This document shows, in pieces, positions 33,062 through 41,246 of a DNA stretch of 64,000 nucleotides (the stretch's first letter is position 1; the number at the start of each line of letters is the position of its first letter). This stretch comes from Halobacillus sp. Marseille-Q1614. GTDB lineage: Bacteria; Bacillota; Bacilli; Bacillales; Halobacillaceae. The notes under the pieces are model-generated. The model saw only the letters and a list, made by a program, of their open reading frames with translations, was not told where the DNA came from and searched no databases. The DNA lies in assembly GCF_902809865.1 (NCBI RefSeq), contig NZ_CADDWH010000001.1:248001-312000 (forward strand), read 5' to 3'. The translations under genes and the position numbers were made by a program.

Positions 33062-33910
33062 ATGGAGCCGTATATTTCGGTTAAAAATGTTTCACATGTC
33101 TATAAGGGCGGTGTCACTGCTGTCAAGGATGTCAGTCTTGATATTTATGACAATGAAGTAGTCGCTATTTTAGGAAGTAATGGATCGGGAAAAACTACAC
33201 TCGTTAAACACTTTAACGGCCTGTTAAAACCTACGAAAGGTCAGATTACAGTCGGTGGCTTAAATACAAAAAAAGAGCGAATTGCCAAGTTATCCAGCCT
33301 CGTAGGATATGTTTTCCAGAACCCCAACCACCAAACTTTCCTGCCGAAAGTCAGTCAGGAACTTGAATATGGCTGTAAGAACTTAAACATGTCCGAAGAA
33401 GAGATTGAGGAACGCGTCAATCAAGCAATCGAGCTTTTTGAACTGGAAGATCAGCTGGATGAAAACCCATTTGACCTTAATTCGAGCCAGCGAAAAGAAG
33501 TGGCTATGGCTTCGATTATGGCGATCTCTCCCCAGGTTATCGTGCTGGATGAGCCGACGACAGGGCAGGATCATAAAGGATGCCAGCGTATCCTTCATCT
33601 TGTGCGGATGTTCCAGAAACATGGTCATATCGTTGTATTGATCACTCACGATATGCACCTGATTGGTGAATTAAATTGCCGAACCGTTGTCATGCATCAA
33701 AGTGAAAAGATTGCTGACGACCGGGCAGACGTCGTATTTGCTGACAGAGGGATTATGGATCTAGCAGGACTTCAGCCTCCACAGATTACATCACTCGCTA
33801 ATCGATTATCCTTTTTAAATCCTAATAAAACCTATTTAACTATCGATTCAGTCTTACAATCTATGAAAGCCAATAACGAGGAGGATGTCAAAGTTGCTAC
33901 AAGAACTTAA
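33062..33910 (+). CDS. ecfA: ECF transporter ATP-binding protein 2
   Basis: A 282-residue ABC ATPase with Walker A GSNGSGKTT, Q-loop VFQNPNHQTFLPKVSQELEYG, Walker B VIVLDEPTTGQD and ITHDMH. The signature loop reads DLNSSQRKE rather than LSGGQ, a marked deviation, as seen in one member of some ECF or heterodimeric ABC pairs where only one composite site is fully active. I use ATG 33062 behind GAGGAGGTG; the frame is open upstream to 32918 inside the first ATPase gene. It overlaps the next gene by 17 bases. Confidence 0.92.
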   Translation: MEPYISVKNVSHVYKGGVTAVKDVSLDIYDNEVVAILGSNGSGKTTLVKHFNGLLKPTKGQITVGGLNTKKERIAKLSSLVGYVFQNPNHQTFLPKVSQELEYGCKNLNMSEEEIEERVNQAIELFELEDQLDENPFDLNSSQRKEVAMASIMAISPQVIVLDEPTTGQDHKGCQRILHLVRMFQKHGHIVVLITHDMHLIGELNCRTVVMHQSEKIADDRADVVFADRGIMDLAGLQPPQITSLANRLSFLNPNKTYLTIDSVLQSMKANNEEDVKVATRT

Positions 33911-34763
33911 ATGGAAGTCCAAAGCCAATCGTCCAGAATTAGAAGATCAATCCCAGTATCATATTCGCTGTAAACCAGGGGATGTAGCAAAATACGTATT
34001 ATTGCCAGGTGACCCGGAACGTGTCGGGCAGATGGCGGATCAGTGGGATGAAAAAGAACACATCGCCACATACCGAGAGCATGTTACATACACTGGAAAA
34101 GTCGGTGGTGTAGACATCTCAGCTTGTTCTACAGGAGCCGGTGGACCTTCTACAGCAAGCGCTTTAGAAGAGTTAGCGGAAATCGGTGCTGAAACCTTTA
34201 TTCGCGTAGGAACTTGCGGCGCCATGCAGGAAAAGATTAATCCTGGCGACCTTATCATCTGTGCAGGAGCCGTGCGCTATGACGGAACAAGTGATCAATA
34301 TGTCGATGTGAAATACCCTGCAATCGCCAATCAGGAAGTCGTAATGGCTTTGATTGAAGCGGCTGAGCGATTAGGCGTCACTTATCATGTGGGAATTGGC
34401 TACACATCTGCTTCCTTCTTCTGCGGACAGGGACGTCCGGGATTTAACAGCTACAACCAAAGCTTTATGAATACAATTATGGATGATATGCAAAAGGCAG
34501 GCGTTTTAAATTTCGAAATGGAAGCAGCGACAGTGCTCACTCTTAGCAGCTTATTTAACTTACGTGCCGGAGCTATTTTTACAGCCGTTGCCAACCGTGT
34601 TCGTGATGAGTTTGCCTATAAAGGCGAAGGAGTTACGCAATCGATTGCTGTGGCAACAGAAGCTACGAAAATCCTGCACGAGTGGGACGAGCTTAAGAAA
34701 AATTCAGGAAAGCCATATTTCTACCCATCTCTATTAAATAATTCAGTAGAACCTATTAAATAA
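33894..34763 (+). CDS. Nucleoside phosphorylase (uridine phosphorylase-like)
   Basis: A nucleoside phosphorylase-I protein of about 289 residues. It shows YVLLPGDPERV, the phosphate-binding EHVTYTG...STGAGGPS block, RVGTCGAM and NFEMEAATVLTL, whose E-M-E binds the ribose. It most resembles uridine phosphorylases, with the usual fold length slightly extended at the N-terminus. It splits a nucleoside into base and ribose-1-phosphate (or a deoxy analogue). The TTG at 33894 fits best, nine bases after GAGGAGG; the in-frame ATG at 33885 touches that site directly. Confidence 0.88.
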   Translation: MLQELKWKSKANRPELEDQSQYHIRCKPGDVAKYVLLPGDPERVGQMADQWDEKEHIATYREHVTYTGKVGGVDISACSTGAGGPSTASALEELAEIGAETFIRVGTCGAMQEKINPGDLIICAGAVRYDGTSDQYVDVKYPAIANQEVVMALIEAAERLGVTYHVGIGYTSASFFCGQGRPGFNSYNQSFMNTIMDDMQKAGVLNFEMEAATVLTLSSLFNLRAGAIFTAVANRVRDEFAYKGEGVTQSIAVATEATKILHEWDELKKNSGKPYFYPSLLNNSVEPIK

Positions 34764-34791
34764 TTCAATGGATATCAAGGAGGATGAAGAT

Positions 34792-35595
34792 ATGAAAGTA
34801 GGTATTGTTGGAGGCACAGGTTTTTATAATTTAGTTGACGGTATGGAAGAACAAGTCGTATCCACAGAATATGGAGAAGTTACGGTATTTGCCGGAGAGC
34901 ATGCAGGAAAAGAAATCTACTTCCTTCCTCGTCATGGAAAAACTCATGACAGCTTGGCTCACGAGATTAACTATCGTGCCAATATGCTGGCATTAAAAGA
35001 GTTAGGCATTAACCACGTAGTGGCCATGTGTGCGGTAGGTTCACTAAACCCTGAGATTCCCGTCGGAGCCTTAGCTTTATTAGATCAGTTCATGGATGCC
35101 ACTACAAAGCGTGTAACTACTTATGGAAAATACTCTGTAGAAATCACGCAGCCGTACTGCCCGGATCTTAATCAAAGCTTTTTAGATGCTGCGAAAGAAT
35201 TAGGTTATGACATTACAGCAAAAGCAAACTACATCTGTGTCGACGGTCCGCGTTATGAGACATCGCTTGAAATCAATGTGTACAAGCAGTGGGGCATGGA
35301 TGTAGTCGGGATGACAAATGCAACGGAAGCCATATTAGCTCGTGAACTAGGTCTGGCTTATGCGGTTGTAACCATCTCTACAGATTTAGCAGCAGGAACG
35401 ACGGACGTTCCACCAGATCTGGATACACATAAAAATGTCGTAAAAGACAACCAGGAAAAGATTCGCAGCCTGTTCCTTAAAACGATCGAACTTATCTCAG
35501 ATGATAAACCCTCCATCGCACATGAAGCTTATGAAAGAGCTTTAGCCGCCAGAAAAGAAAAGCTGGCTAAGTCCACAACAAAAGCCAGCGTGTAG
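34792..35595 (+). CDS. Purine nucleoside/MTA phosphorylase-family protein
   Basis: A 267-residue protein of the MTAP/PNP family: VGIVGGTGFYNL (2-13), LPRHGKTHDSLAHEINYRANMLALKELGI near residue 48, DGPRYETSLEI near 160 and GMTNATEAILARELGLAYAVVTISTDLA near 180. The human MTAP motif TDYD is TDLA here, and the base-pocket region differs, which hints at a 6-oxopurine (inosine-type) substrate, in line with the deaminase-type gene that follows. ATG 34792 lies behind AAGGAGG. Products would be hypoxanthine plus ribose-1-phosphate, or its 5-deoxy or 5-methylthio analogue. Substrate inferred. Confidence 0.87.
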   Translation: MKVGIVGGTGFYNLVDGMEEQVVSTEYGEVTVFAGEHAGKEIYFLPRHGKTHDSLAHEINYRANMLALKELGINHVVAMCAVGSLNPEIPVGALALLDQFMDATTKRVTTYGKYSVEITQPYCPDLNQSFLDAAKELGYDITAKANYICVDGPRYETSLEINVYKQWGMDVVGMTNATEAILARELGLAYAVVTISTDLAAGTTDVPPDLDTHKNVVKDNQEKIRSLFLKTIELISDDKPSIAHEAYERALAARKEKLAKSTTKASV

Positions 35596-35602
35596 GCTTC
35601 AA

Positions 35603-37012
35603 ATGTCTTTATTGATAAAGAATGCGCAATTCACTGCGATAGATTCTGAAGACGAAGTGCTAACTGGGAGTCTTCTAATAGAAAAAGGGAAAATAGCAAA
35701 AATTTTTCCTGGTGAGCCGGCGCAGATAGTTACTGCCGATGAAACAATCGATGCTTCTGGGAAGTTAATAATTCCGGGAATGACAAATGCCCATTATCAT
35801 TCGTATTCCAATCTATTAAAAGGTACAACTAGCAACTTGCCATTAGAGATTTGGTCACTATATACGATCGCTTATGGTCATTCTCTCGACGATGAAGATA
35901 TCTATCTGGCCGTTCTATTAGGAGCAGCCGATATGATTCGCAGCGGCATTACTGGATGCATCGATCATTTTCCGCATCTTCTACGGGTTGAATCAGCTCT
36001 AAAAGCATACGAAAAATCAAAAATAAATGTGGCGTTTGCGCCTATGATTCAGGATATATCTGATGAAGAGTTCTTAGGGCTGCCTCAGGAAAATCAGCTG
36101 GTCCGATCTATCGATGAATTAAGAGATTTTTTCACCAGGTTAGTTAAGGATTGGCATTTAAAAAATGATAAAATCCGCATCATGCTTGGGCCCAATGCAC
36201 CTCAGCGCTGCAGCAAAGCAGCATTAGCTTTATGTAGAGAGGTTAGTAATCAGTATGGACTAGACGTCCATACCCATTTATCTGAAACAAAGGTTCAAAA
36301 AGACATGGGAGACCGCACCTTTAAACGAGGGTTAGTCGGTCACTTAGATGAAGCTGGGTTACTGAACAGCAGACTATCTGCCGCTCATGCCATCTGGCTG
36401 AATGAGAATGAAATTGACCTTTTAAAAGAAAAAGAAGTAACCATTATTCACAATCCGGCCAGCAATATGATGTTAGGCAGCGGCTTTGCTCCGGTCAGCC
36501 AGTACGTAACCCGTCAAATCCCCATTGCCCTTGGCACGGATGCATCAAACTGCGGAATCAGCCATAATTCCTTTGAGATGATGCGGCTCGCTCTTATGAT
36601 GTCTCGCGTGAATAATCGAAACTACCAGGAATGGCTGGAGCCAAAGGACGTATTTAAAATGGCGGCCGTATCTGGAGCTGAAGTAATAACAGAGAGCAAG
36701 AGAGGGAAAATTGCAGAAGGATATGACGCCGACCTCGTTTTTTTAGACAAAAATTCAAAGACATTTATTTCAGAGGAAGATTCGGTTTCCCAAATGATTT
36801 TATACGAAAATGGAGACTCAGTGGATTCTGTAATGATCATGGGAGATTGGGTGTATCGAGATAAAAAAATACTCGCTTTTGATGAACAGCAAGTTATCCA
36901 GCAAATCCAGGAGAAAGCAGAGAAAATAAGAAACGGAGCCAAAGGTGCTCTTGCCTTAGCAGAAAGAAAAAGACGTTCCGTTGAAAAGTTCTACCAGCAT
37001 TTTTATAACTAG
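35603..37012 (+). CDS. Amidohydrolase, TRZ/ATZ family (candidate nucleoside or MTA/SAH deaminase)
   Basis: A 469-residue metal-dependent amidohydrolase. Metal ligands appear as HYH in TNAHYHSYSN near residue 63, HTHLSE near 223, H in AAHAIWL near 260 and the closing aspartate in ALGTDASN near 312. This arrangement is found in MTA/SAH deaminases, guanine deaminase and chlorohydrolases. Next to a phosphorylase that seems suited to 6-oxopurines, deamination of adenosine, 5'-deoxyadenosine or methylthioadenosine is the best guess. No strong ribosome site precedes the ATG, which is seven bases after the previous stop, so translation is probably coupled. Confidence 0.85.
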   Translation: MSLLIKNAQFTAIDSEDEVLTGSLLIEKGKIAKIFPGEPAQIVTADETIDASGKLIIPGMTNAHYHSYSNLLKGTTSNLPLEIWSLYTIAYGHSLDDEDIYLAVLLGAADMIRSGITGCIDHFPHLLRVESALKAYEKSKINVAFAPMIQDISDEEFLGLPQENQLVRSIDELRDFFTRLVKDWHLKNDKIRIMLGPNAPQRCSKAALALCREVSNQYGLDVHTHLSETKVQKDMGDRTFKRGLVGHLDEAGLLNSRLSAAHAIWLNENEIDLLKEKEVTIIHNPASNMMLGSGFAPVSQYVTRQIPIALGTDASNCGISHNSFEMMRLALMMSRVNNRNYQEWLEPKDVFKMAAVSGAEVITESKRGKIAEGYDADLVFLDKNSKTFISEEDSVSQMILYENGDSVDSVMIMGDWVYRDKKILAFDEQQVIQQIQEKAEKIRNGAKGALALAERKRRSVEKFYQHFYN

Positions 37013-37024
37013 GAGGGTGTAACG

Positions 37025-37633
37025 ATGAGTTTAGAGCTATTAAAAAAAGAACTTCAATATGTGTCCCATAAGGTTTATCAAAAAGGATATACACAGGCCA
37101 CAGGCGGAAATATCAGTGTCAGAATTCCAGGAACCGACTATGTGTTAATAAAGCGCAGCGGAATCAGTCTTGGGGAAGTAAGCCGGGAAGATGCACTTAT
37201 CGTCAATATGGACGGAGAAGTCGTTGAAGGTCAGGGCAAGCCATCTAAAGAGATCGGTTTTCACTTAGGAATTTATAAAGTACGACCGGACGTTAACGCC
37301 GTTGTTCACTGCCACCCTAACTACTCAATTGGATATGCATGTATGGGGATGGAGCTTCCACTACCAACTGTCACTGCTCAAAAATTGTTGGGCCATGTAC
37401 CTGTTGCTGATGTAGCTCCGTCTGGATCAAAAGAACTGGCTCAGCATGTAACAGATGTATTTATGAAATATCCAGATATTAAAATCACACTAATGAAAGA
37501 TCATGGTGTGTGCTCAGTAGGACCTACGCTCGAAGCGGCTTATAACGTAGTAGATCTTGCTGAAGCTACAGCTAAGCAGTCTTTCATTCTTTCTCAGCTT
37601 CGCGTAAATGAAAAAAGCGCTGTAACTCAATAA
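37025..37633 (+). CDS. Class II aldolase/epimerase-family protein (FucA/DrdA/Ald2-like)
   Basis: A 202-residue zinc aldolase of the fuculose-1-phosphate aldolase type. Zinc ligands are H95 and H97 in VVHCHPN and H160 in MKDHGV; the catalytic glutamate is E76 in SKEIGFH; TGGNISVR near residue 22 and KRSGIS near 39 bind the phosphate. Enzymes of this family cleave ketose-1-phosphates to DHAP and an aldehyde. Following an MtnA-like isomerase step, the natural substrate would be ribulose-1-phosphate, 5-deoxyribulose-1-phosphate or methylthioribulose-1-phosphate. A role as dehydratase (MtnB) is less likely but cannot be excluded. Confidence 0.87.
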   Translation: MSLELLKKELQYVSHKVYQKGYTQATGGNISVRIPGTDYVLIKRSGISLGEVSREDALIVNMDGEVVEGQGKPSKEIGFHLGIYKVRPDVNAVVHCHPNYSIGYACMGMELPLPTVTAQKLLGHVPVADVAPSGSKELAQHVTDVFMKYPDIKITLMKDHGVCSVGPTLEAAYNVVDLAEATAKQSFILSQLRVNEKSAVTQ

Positions 37634-37658
37634 AACCATTGATAAGGAGTGAGAGAAA

Positions 37659-38726
37659 ATGAGACCGATCGAGGAACTGGTTAATCATTTTAAAGAAAAA
37701 GAACTTGCCCTGCCTATCTGGTTTGAAGGCGGTGCTATTAAGCTGATTGATCAAACAAAGCTGCCTTTTGAAGAAGAGGTCTGCACGATTACTACAATAA
37801 GCCAGCTGGGTGAAGCGATATCCTCCATGATGATCCGCGGTTCTGGTGCGATAGGAATTTGCGGCGCTTACGGAATTTTTTTGGCAGCTTTGAACTCAAA
37901 AGGGAGTTCAAAGGAAGTAAGAGAAGCTGGAGAACTATTAAAAAGTACAAGGCCGACAGCTGTAAACTTAATGAAGACAGTCGATGAAATGGTGGCTGAA
38001 GCCGTCGGATCTGGCGACGAACTTATTTCAAGGGTGGAAAAAAAAGCTGTAGAAATACTTAACCGCCAGCTTGATTTTGAATATCAGCTGGGAGCTTATG
38101 GTGCAGAGTTAATTAATGATGGGGATACTGTTATGACGCACTGTCATTCAGGTGCTTTTGGCGGTGCAGGTTATGGCGGCAGGGCTATTTCTGTTATTAG
38201 AACGGCCCATGAGCAAGGAAAGAACATTCATGTCTATACTTGTGAAACACGTCCATACTTACAAGGTGCCCGCATTACAGCTTTAGAACTGAAAAAGTTC
38301 GGCATTCCTCATACTTTAATTACAGACAATATGTCAGGATTTTGTATGAGTGAAGGGATGATCGACAAAATCGTCGTAGGATCTGACCGTGTAGCGGCAA
38401 ACGGGGACTTAGCAAATAAAGTGGGAACCTATATGCACGCTCTTGCAGCGCAGGCGCACAACATACCTTTCTATACGGCGACGTCGAGCCATACCATTGA
38501 TTTCAACACTCGAAGCGGCAGGGATATCGAGGTAGAAATGCGTAATGCAACTGAAGTTACTACTTTTAAAGGTATCCCGACAGCACCAGAGGGAACCCAC
38601 GCGCTATATCCATCTTTTGACATAACCCCAAATGGGCTGATTACAGGGATCATTACTGAAAAAGGGGTAATTTCATCACCTTATGAAACGAATTTGAAAA
38701 AAGTTATTGATAAACTAACGGTTTAA
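37659..38726 (+). CDS. MtnA-like aldose-1-phosphate isomerase
   Basis: A 355-residue member of the eIF2B-like family that holds methylthioribose-1-phosphate isomerase (MtnA). The two catalytic residues are present: C162 in MTHCHSG and D243 in VGSDRVAANGD. The substrate loop differs from ordinary MtnA: CHSGAFGGAGYGG replaces the usual CN(T/A)G-type sequence and VYTCETRP replaces VYADETRP. That suggests a changed 5-substituent pocket, for instance ribose-1-phosphate or 5-deoxyribose-1-phosphate. It would convert the phosphorylase product to the ketose-1-phosphate needed by the aldolase. Family is secure; the exact substrate is not. Confidence 0.88.
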   Translation: MRPIEELVNHFKEKELALPIWFEGGAIKLIDQTKLPFEEEVCTITTISQLGEAISSMMIRGSGAIGICGAYGIFLAALNSKGSSKEVREAGELLKSTRPTAVNLMKTVDEMVAEAVGSGDELISRVEKKAVEILNRQLDFEYQLGAYGAELINDGDTVMTHCHSGAFGGAGYGGRAISVIRTAHEQGKNIHVYTCETRPYLQGARITALELKKFGIPHTLITDNMSGFCMSEGMIDKIVVGSDRVAANGDLANKVGTYMHALAAQAHNIPFYTATSSHTIDFNTRSGRDIEVEMRNATEVTTFKGIPTAPEGTHALYPSFDITPNGLITGIITEKGVISSPYETNLKKVIDKLTV

Positions 38727-38762
38727 ACTACTAGAAGCAGGTTTGGCAGGAGGTCGTAATCT

Positions 38763-38933
38763 ATGATAAAAGAAGCTCTCCTTGCAATGCTGGCAGGGAT
38801 CGTAATCGGTGTTGTATTTAAATTAATTAAACTTCCTTTACCTGCCCCTCCTGTTTTAGCCGGAGTTCTTGGCGTCGCAGGAGTGTATATTGGCGGAAGA
38901 ATCATTGAAGTCCTTTTTACGAGATTCCAGTAA
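38763..38933 (+). CDS. XapX-domain small membrane protein
   Basis: A 56-residue protein with two hydrophobic helices (about 5-20 and 30-48). The pattern AMLAGIVIGVVFKLIKLPLP followed by APPVLAGVLGVAGVYIGG is the XapX (DUF1427) motif. XapX proteins occur beside purine nucleoside genes, but their role is unknown. GGCAGGAGG lies just upstream, and the next gene begins 19 bases after its stop, so it is part of the operon. Confidence 0.82.
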   Translation: MIKEALLAMLAGIVIGVVFKLIKLPLPAPPVLAGVLGVAGVYIGGRIIEVLFTRFQ

Positions 38934-38952
38934 ATAGAGGAGGAAGAGAAAA

Positions 38953-41130
38953 ATGCGTGATTATATTAAAGTTGGAAATCTTCAAGTTGCCCATAATCTT
39001 TATGAATTCTTAAATACAAAAGCTCTTCCTGGCAGTGGAGTAGATCAAGAAAAATTTTGGAATGATTTTGAGCTTTTGTTAAAAGATTTAACACCTGTAA
39101 ACAGATCGTTGCTTGAAAAAAGAGATGAAATTCAGGAGAAGCTAGATCAGTGGCATCAGGAAAATCAAGCAGCCCGGGACTTAGACGAATATACTTCCTT
39201 TTTACGGGAGATTGGCTACTTAGAACCAGATGTTGAAGACTATAAAGTAACAACTGAAAATGTTGATATTGAAATTGCTAATCAGGCTGGCCCGCAATTA
39301 GTGGTTCCTGTAGATAACGCGCGATACGCCCTTAATGCAGCGAACGCAAGATGGGGGAGCCTGTATGATGCTCTTTACGGAACCGATGCCATCAGTGATG
39401 AAGGCGGGGCAGAAGCTGGAAGTACTTACAACCCAATTCGTGGTGAGAAAGTCATTGAGTTCGCTAAAGAATTCCTCGATGAAGTATCTCCTCTGGAAGA
39501 AGGCTCCCATAAAGACGTTATAAAATATGAAATTAGAGAGGGAGACTTATTAGCCTCATTAGCTAACGAGAAGCAAGTTGGTCTTCAGGACTCTAGTAAA
39601 TTAACTGGGTACCAGGGTCTGCTGGAAGACCCTTCCTCAATATTACTCCAAAACAATGGATTGCACGTTGAGATCCAAATCGATCTTAACCATCCTATTG
39701 GAAAGACTGATCAGGCTGGTGTAAAAGATGTTGTGCTTGAATCAGCTACGACAACTATCATGGATTGTGAAGATTCAGTAGCTGCCGTTGATTCAGAAGA
39801 TAAAGAATTAGTGTACAGCAACCTGCTTGGTTTAATGAAGGGAGAGCTCAGCGCTTCCTTTAACAAAAATGGCCAAACGGTCACTCGCCGGCTGAACCCA
39901 GATCGTGAATATATAAGTCCAGAAGGCAAAGAGGTTAAGCTGAAAGGTCGCTCTCTAATGTTCATGCGTAATGTCGGACATTTAATGACAACAGATGCTA
40001 TTTTAGATAGTGACGGACAAGAAATTCCTGAGGGTATTATGGACGGAGTGCTTACAAGTTTGATTGCCAAGCATGACTTGCTGCGTAACTCAACGGTCCA
40101 AAACTCTGCAGAGGGATCGATTTATATTGTAAAACCTAAAATGCATGGCTCAAAAGAGGCGGCTTTTGCAAATAAGCTGTTTGACCGTATTGAAGATATG
40201 CTGGGCTTAGAACGAAATACATTAAAAATCGGTGTCATGGATGAAGAGCGCCGAACTACTCTAAACTTGAAAAATTGTATCCATGAGGTAAAGGAACGGA
40301 TTGTGTTTATTAATACAGGATTCCTGGACCGGACGGGGGACGAGATTCATACATCCATGGAAGCGGGTCCTATGATTCGCAAACAGGAAATGAAGAACTC
40401 TGTCTGGCTGCAATCTTATGAAGCTTCCAATGTAAACGTTGGTCTTAAAGCTGGACTTCAAGGCCGTGCTCAAATTGGAAAAGGGATGTGGGCGATGCCT
40501 GAAATGATGCAGGCGATGATAGAACAAAAAGGAAGTCAGCTTAAAGCAGGAGCTAATACGGCCTGGGTTCCGTCCCCAACAGCTGCCATTCTTCACGCCA
40601 TTCACTATCACCGTCTGAACGTAAGCGACGTGCAAAACAAATTAGCGGAACAAATTAGAGACCTTCGCGAAGATATATTGCAAATCCCTGCTGCTTCTCA
40701 TCCAAAGTGGAGTGAAGAAGAAATCCAGAGAGAGATTGAGAACAATGCCCAAGGAATCTTAGGATATGTTGTCCGCTGGATCGACTTTGGCATTGGTTGC
40801 TCTAAAGTTCCGGACATCAACAATATCGGCCTTATGGAAGACCGCGCTACTCTCAGAATTTCAAGTCAGCATATCGCTAACTGGATCCGCCATGGTGTTG
40901 TCTCTAAAGAGCAAGTACAGCAGACAATGAAAAACATGGCGAAAGTCGTGGATGAACAGAACAGTCAGGACCCAGATTATCGTCCAATGTCAGCTGATTA
41001 CGAAAAATCAATTGCTTTTCAGGCAGCTTGTGAGCTGGTGTTTGAAGGTACTAAACAGCCTAATGGTTATACGGAACCTATTTTGCAACGCCGCCGTGCA
41101 GAAGCCAAAGCCCAAAAAGTGAGTATGTAA
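38953..41130 (+). CDS. glcB: Malate synthase G
   Basis: A 725-residue enzyme of the long (G) malate synthase class, which condenses glyoxylate with acetyl-CoA to malate. Support: [19 protein letters not shown] near residue 258, the [13 protein letters not shown] block near 336, [15 protein letters not shown] near 425 including the catalytic arginine, [12 protein letters not shown] near 475 and a C-terminal catalytic aspartate region ([24 protein letters not shown]). In E. coli this isoform serves glycolate and glyoxylate use, so its place right after an aldolase that may release glycolaldehyde is suggestive. It closes the operon behind AGAGGAGGAAG and ends in a long stem-loop. Confidence 0.96.
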   Translation: MRDYIKVGNLQVAHNLYEFLNTKALPGSGVDQEKFWNDFELLLKDLTPVNRSLLEKRDEIQEKLDQWHQENQAARDLDEYTSFLREIGYLEPDVEDYKVTTENVDIEIANQAGPQLVVPVDNARYALNAANARWGSLYDALYGTDAISDEGGAEAGSTYNPIRGEKVIEFAKEFLDEVSPLEEGSHKDVIKYEIREGDLLASLANEKQVGLQDSSKLTGYQGLLEDPSSILLQNNGLHVEIQIDLNHPIGKTDQAGVKDVVLESATTTIMDCEDSVAAVDSEDKELVYSNLLGLMKGELSASFNKNGQTVTRRLNPDREYISPEGKEVKLKGRSLMFMRNVGHLMTTDAILDSDGQEIPEGIMDGVLTSLIAKHDLLRNSTVQNSAEGSIYIVKPKMHGSKEAAFANKLFDRIEDMLGLERNTLKIGVMDEERRTTLNLKNCIHEVKERIVFINTGFLDRTGDEIHTSMEAGPMIRKQEMKNSVWLQSYEASNVNVGLKAGLQGRAQIGKGMWAMPEMMQAMIEQKGSQLKAGANTAWVPSPTAAILHAIHYHRLNVSDVQNKLAEQIRDLREDILQIPAASHPKWSEEEIQREIENNAQGILGYVVRWIDFGIGCSKVPDINNIGLMEDRATLRISSQHIANWIRHGVVSKEQVQQTMKNMAKVVDEQNSQDPDYRPMSADYEKSIAFQAACELVFEGTKQPNGYTEPILQRRRAEAKAQKVSM

Positions 41131-41147
41131 TAATTAAATAACAGTTA

Positions 41148-41241
41148 AAAGACCAGTTCAGTACTGCACTCCAAAAGTTATTTTTTCACTCTAACTTTTG
41201 GAGAGCAGTACTTTCTCTTAAGTGAGGAACTGGTCTTTTTT
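41148..41241. terminator. Long compound stem-loop between convergent genes
   Basis: Three consecutive perfect stems nest in one structure: AAAGACCAGTTC/GAACTGGTCTTT (outer), AGTACTGC/GCAGTACT and CTCCAAAAGTTA/TAACTTTTGGAG (inner), 32 bp in total. A 14-nt bulge on one side (41213-41226) separates the outer pair. T and A runs flank it, so it can stop both glcB and the minus-strand hydrolase gene. Confidence 0.8.
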
Positions 41242-41246
41242 AAAAT

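Noticed and set aside
37659-38726. Classical methionine salvage (MtnA) as the role of the isomerase
   Set aside because: No mtnK, mtnW/mtnX or mtnB genes nearby and the substrate loop is altered; family name kept, pathway not.
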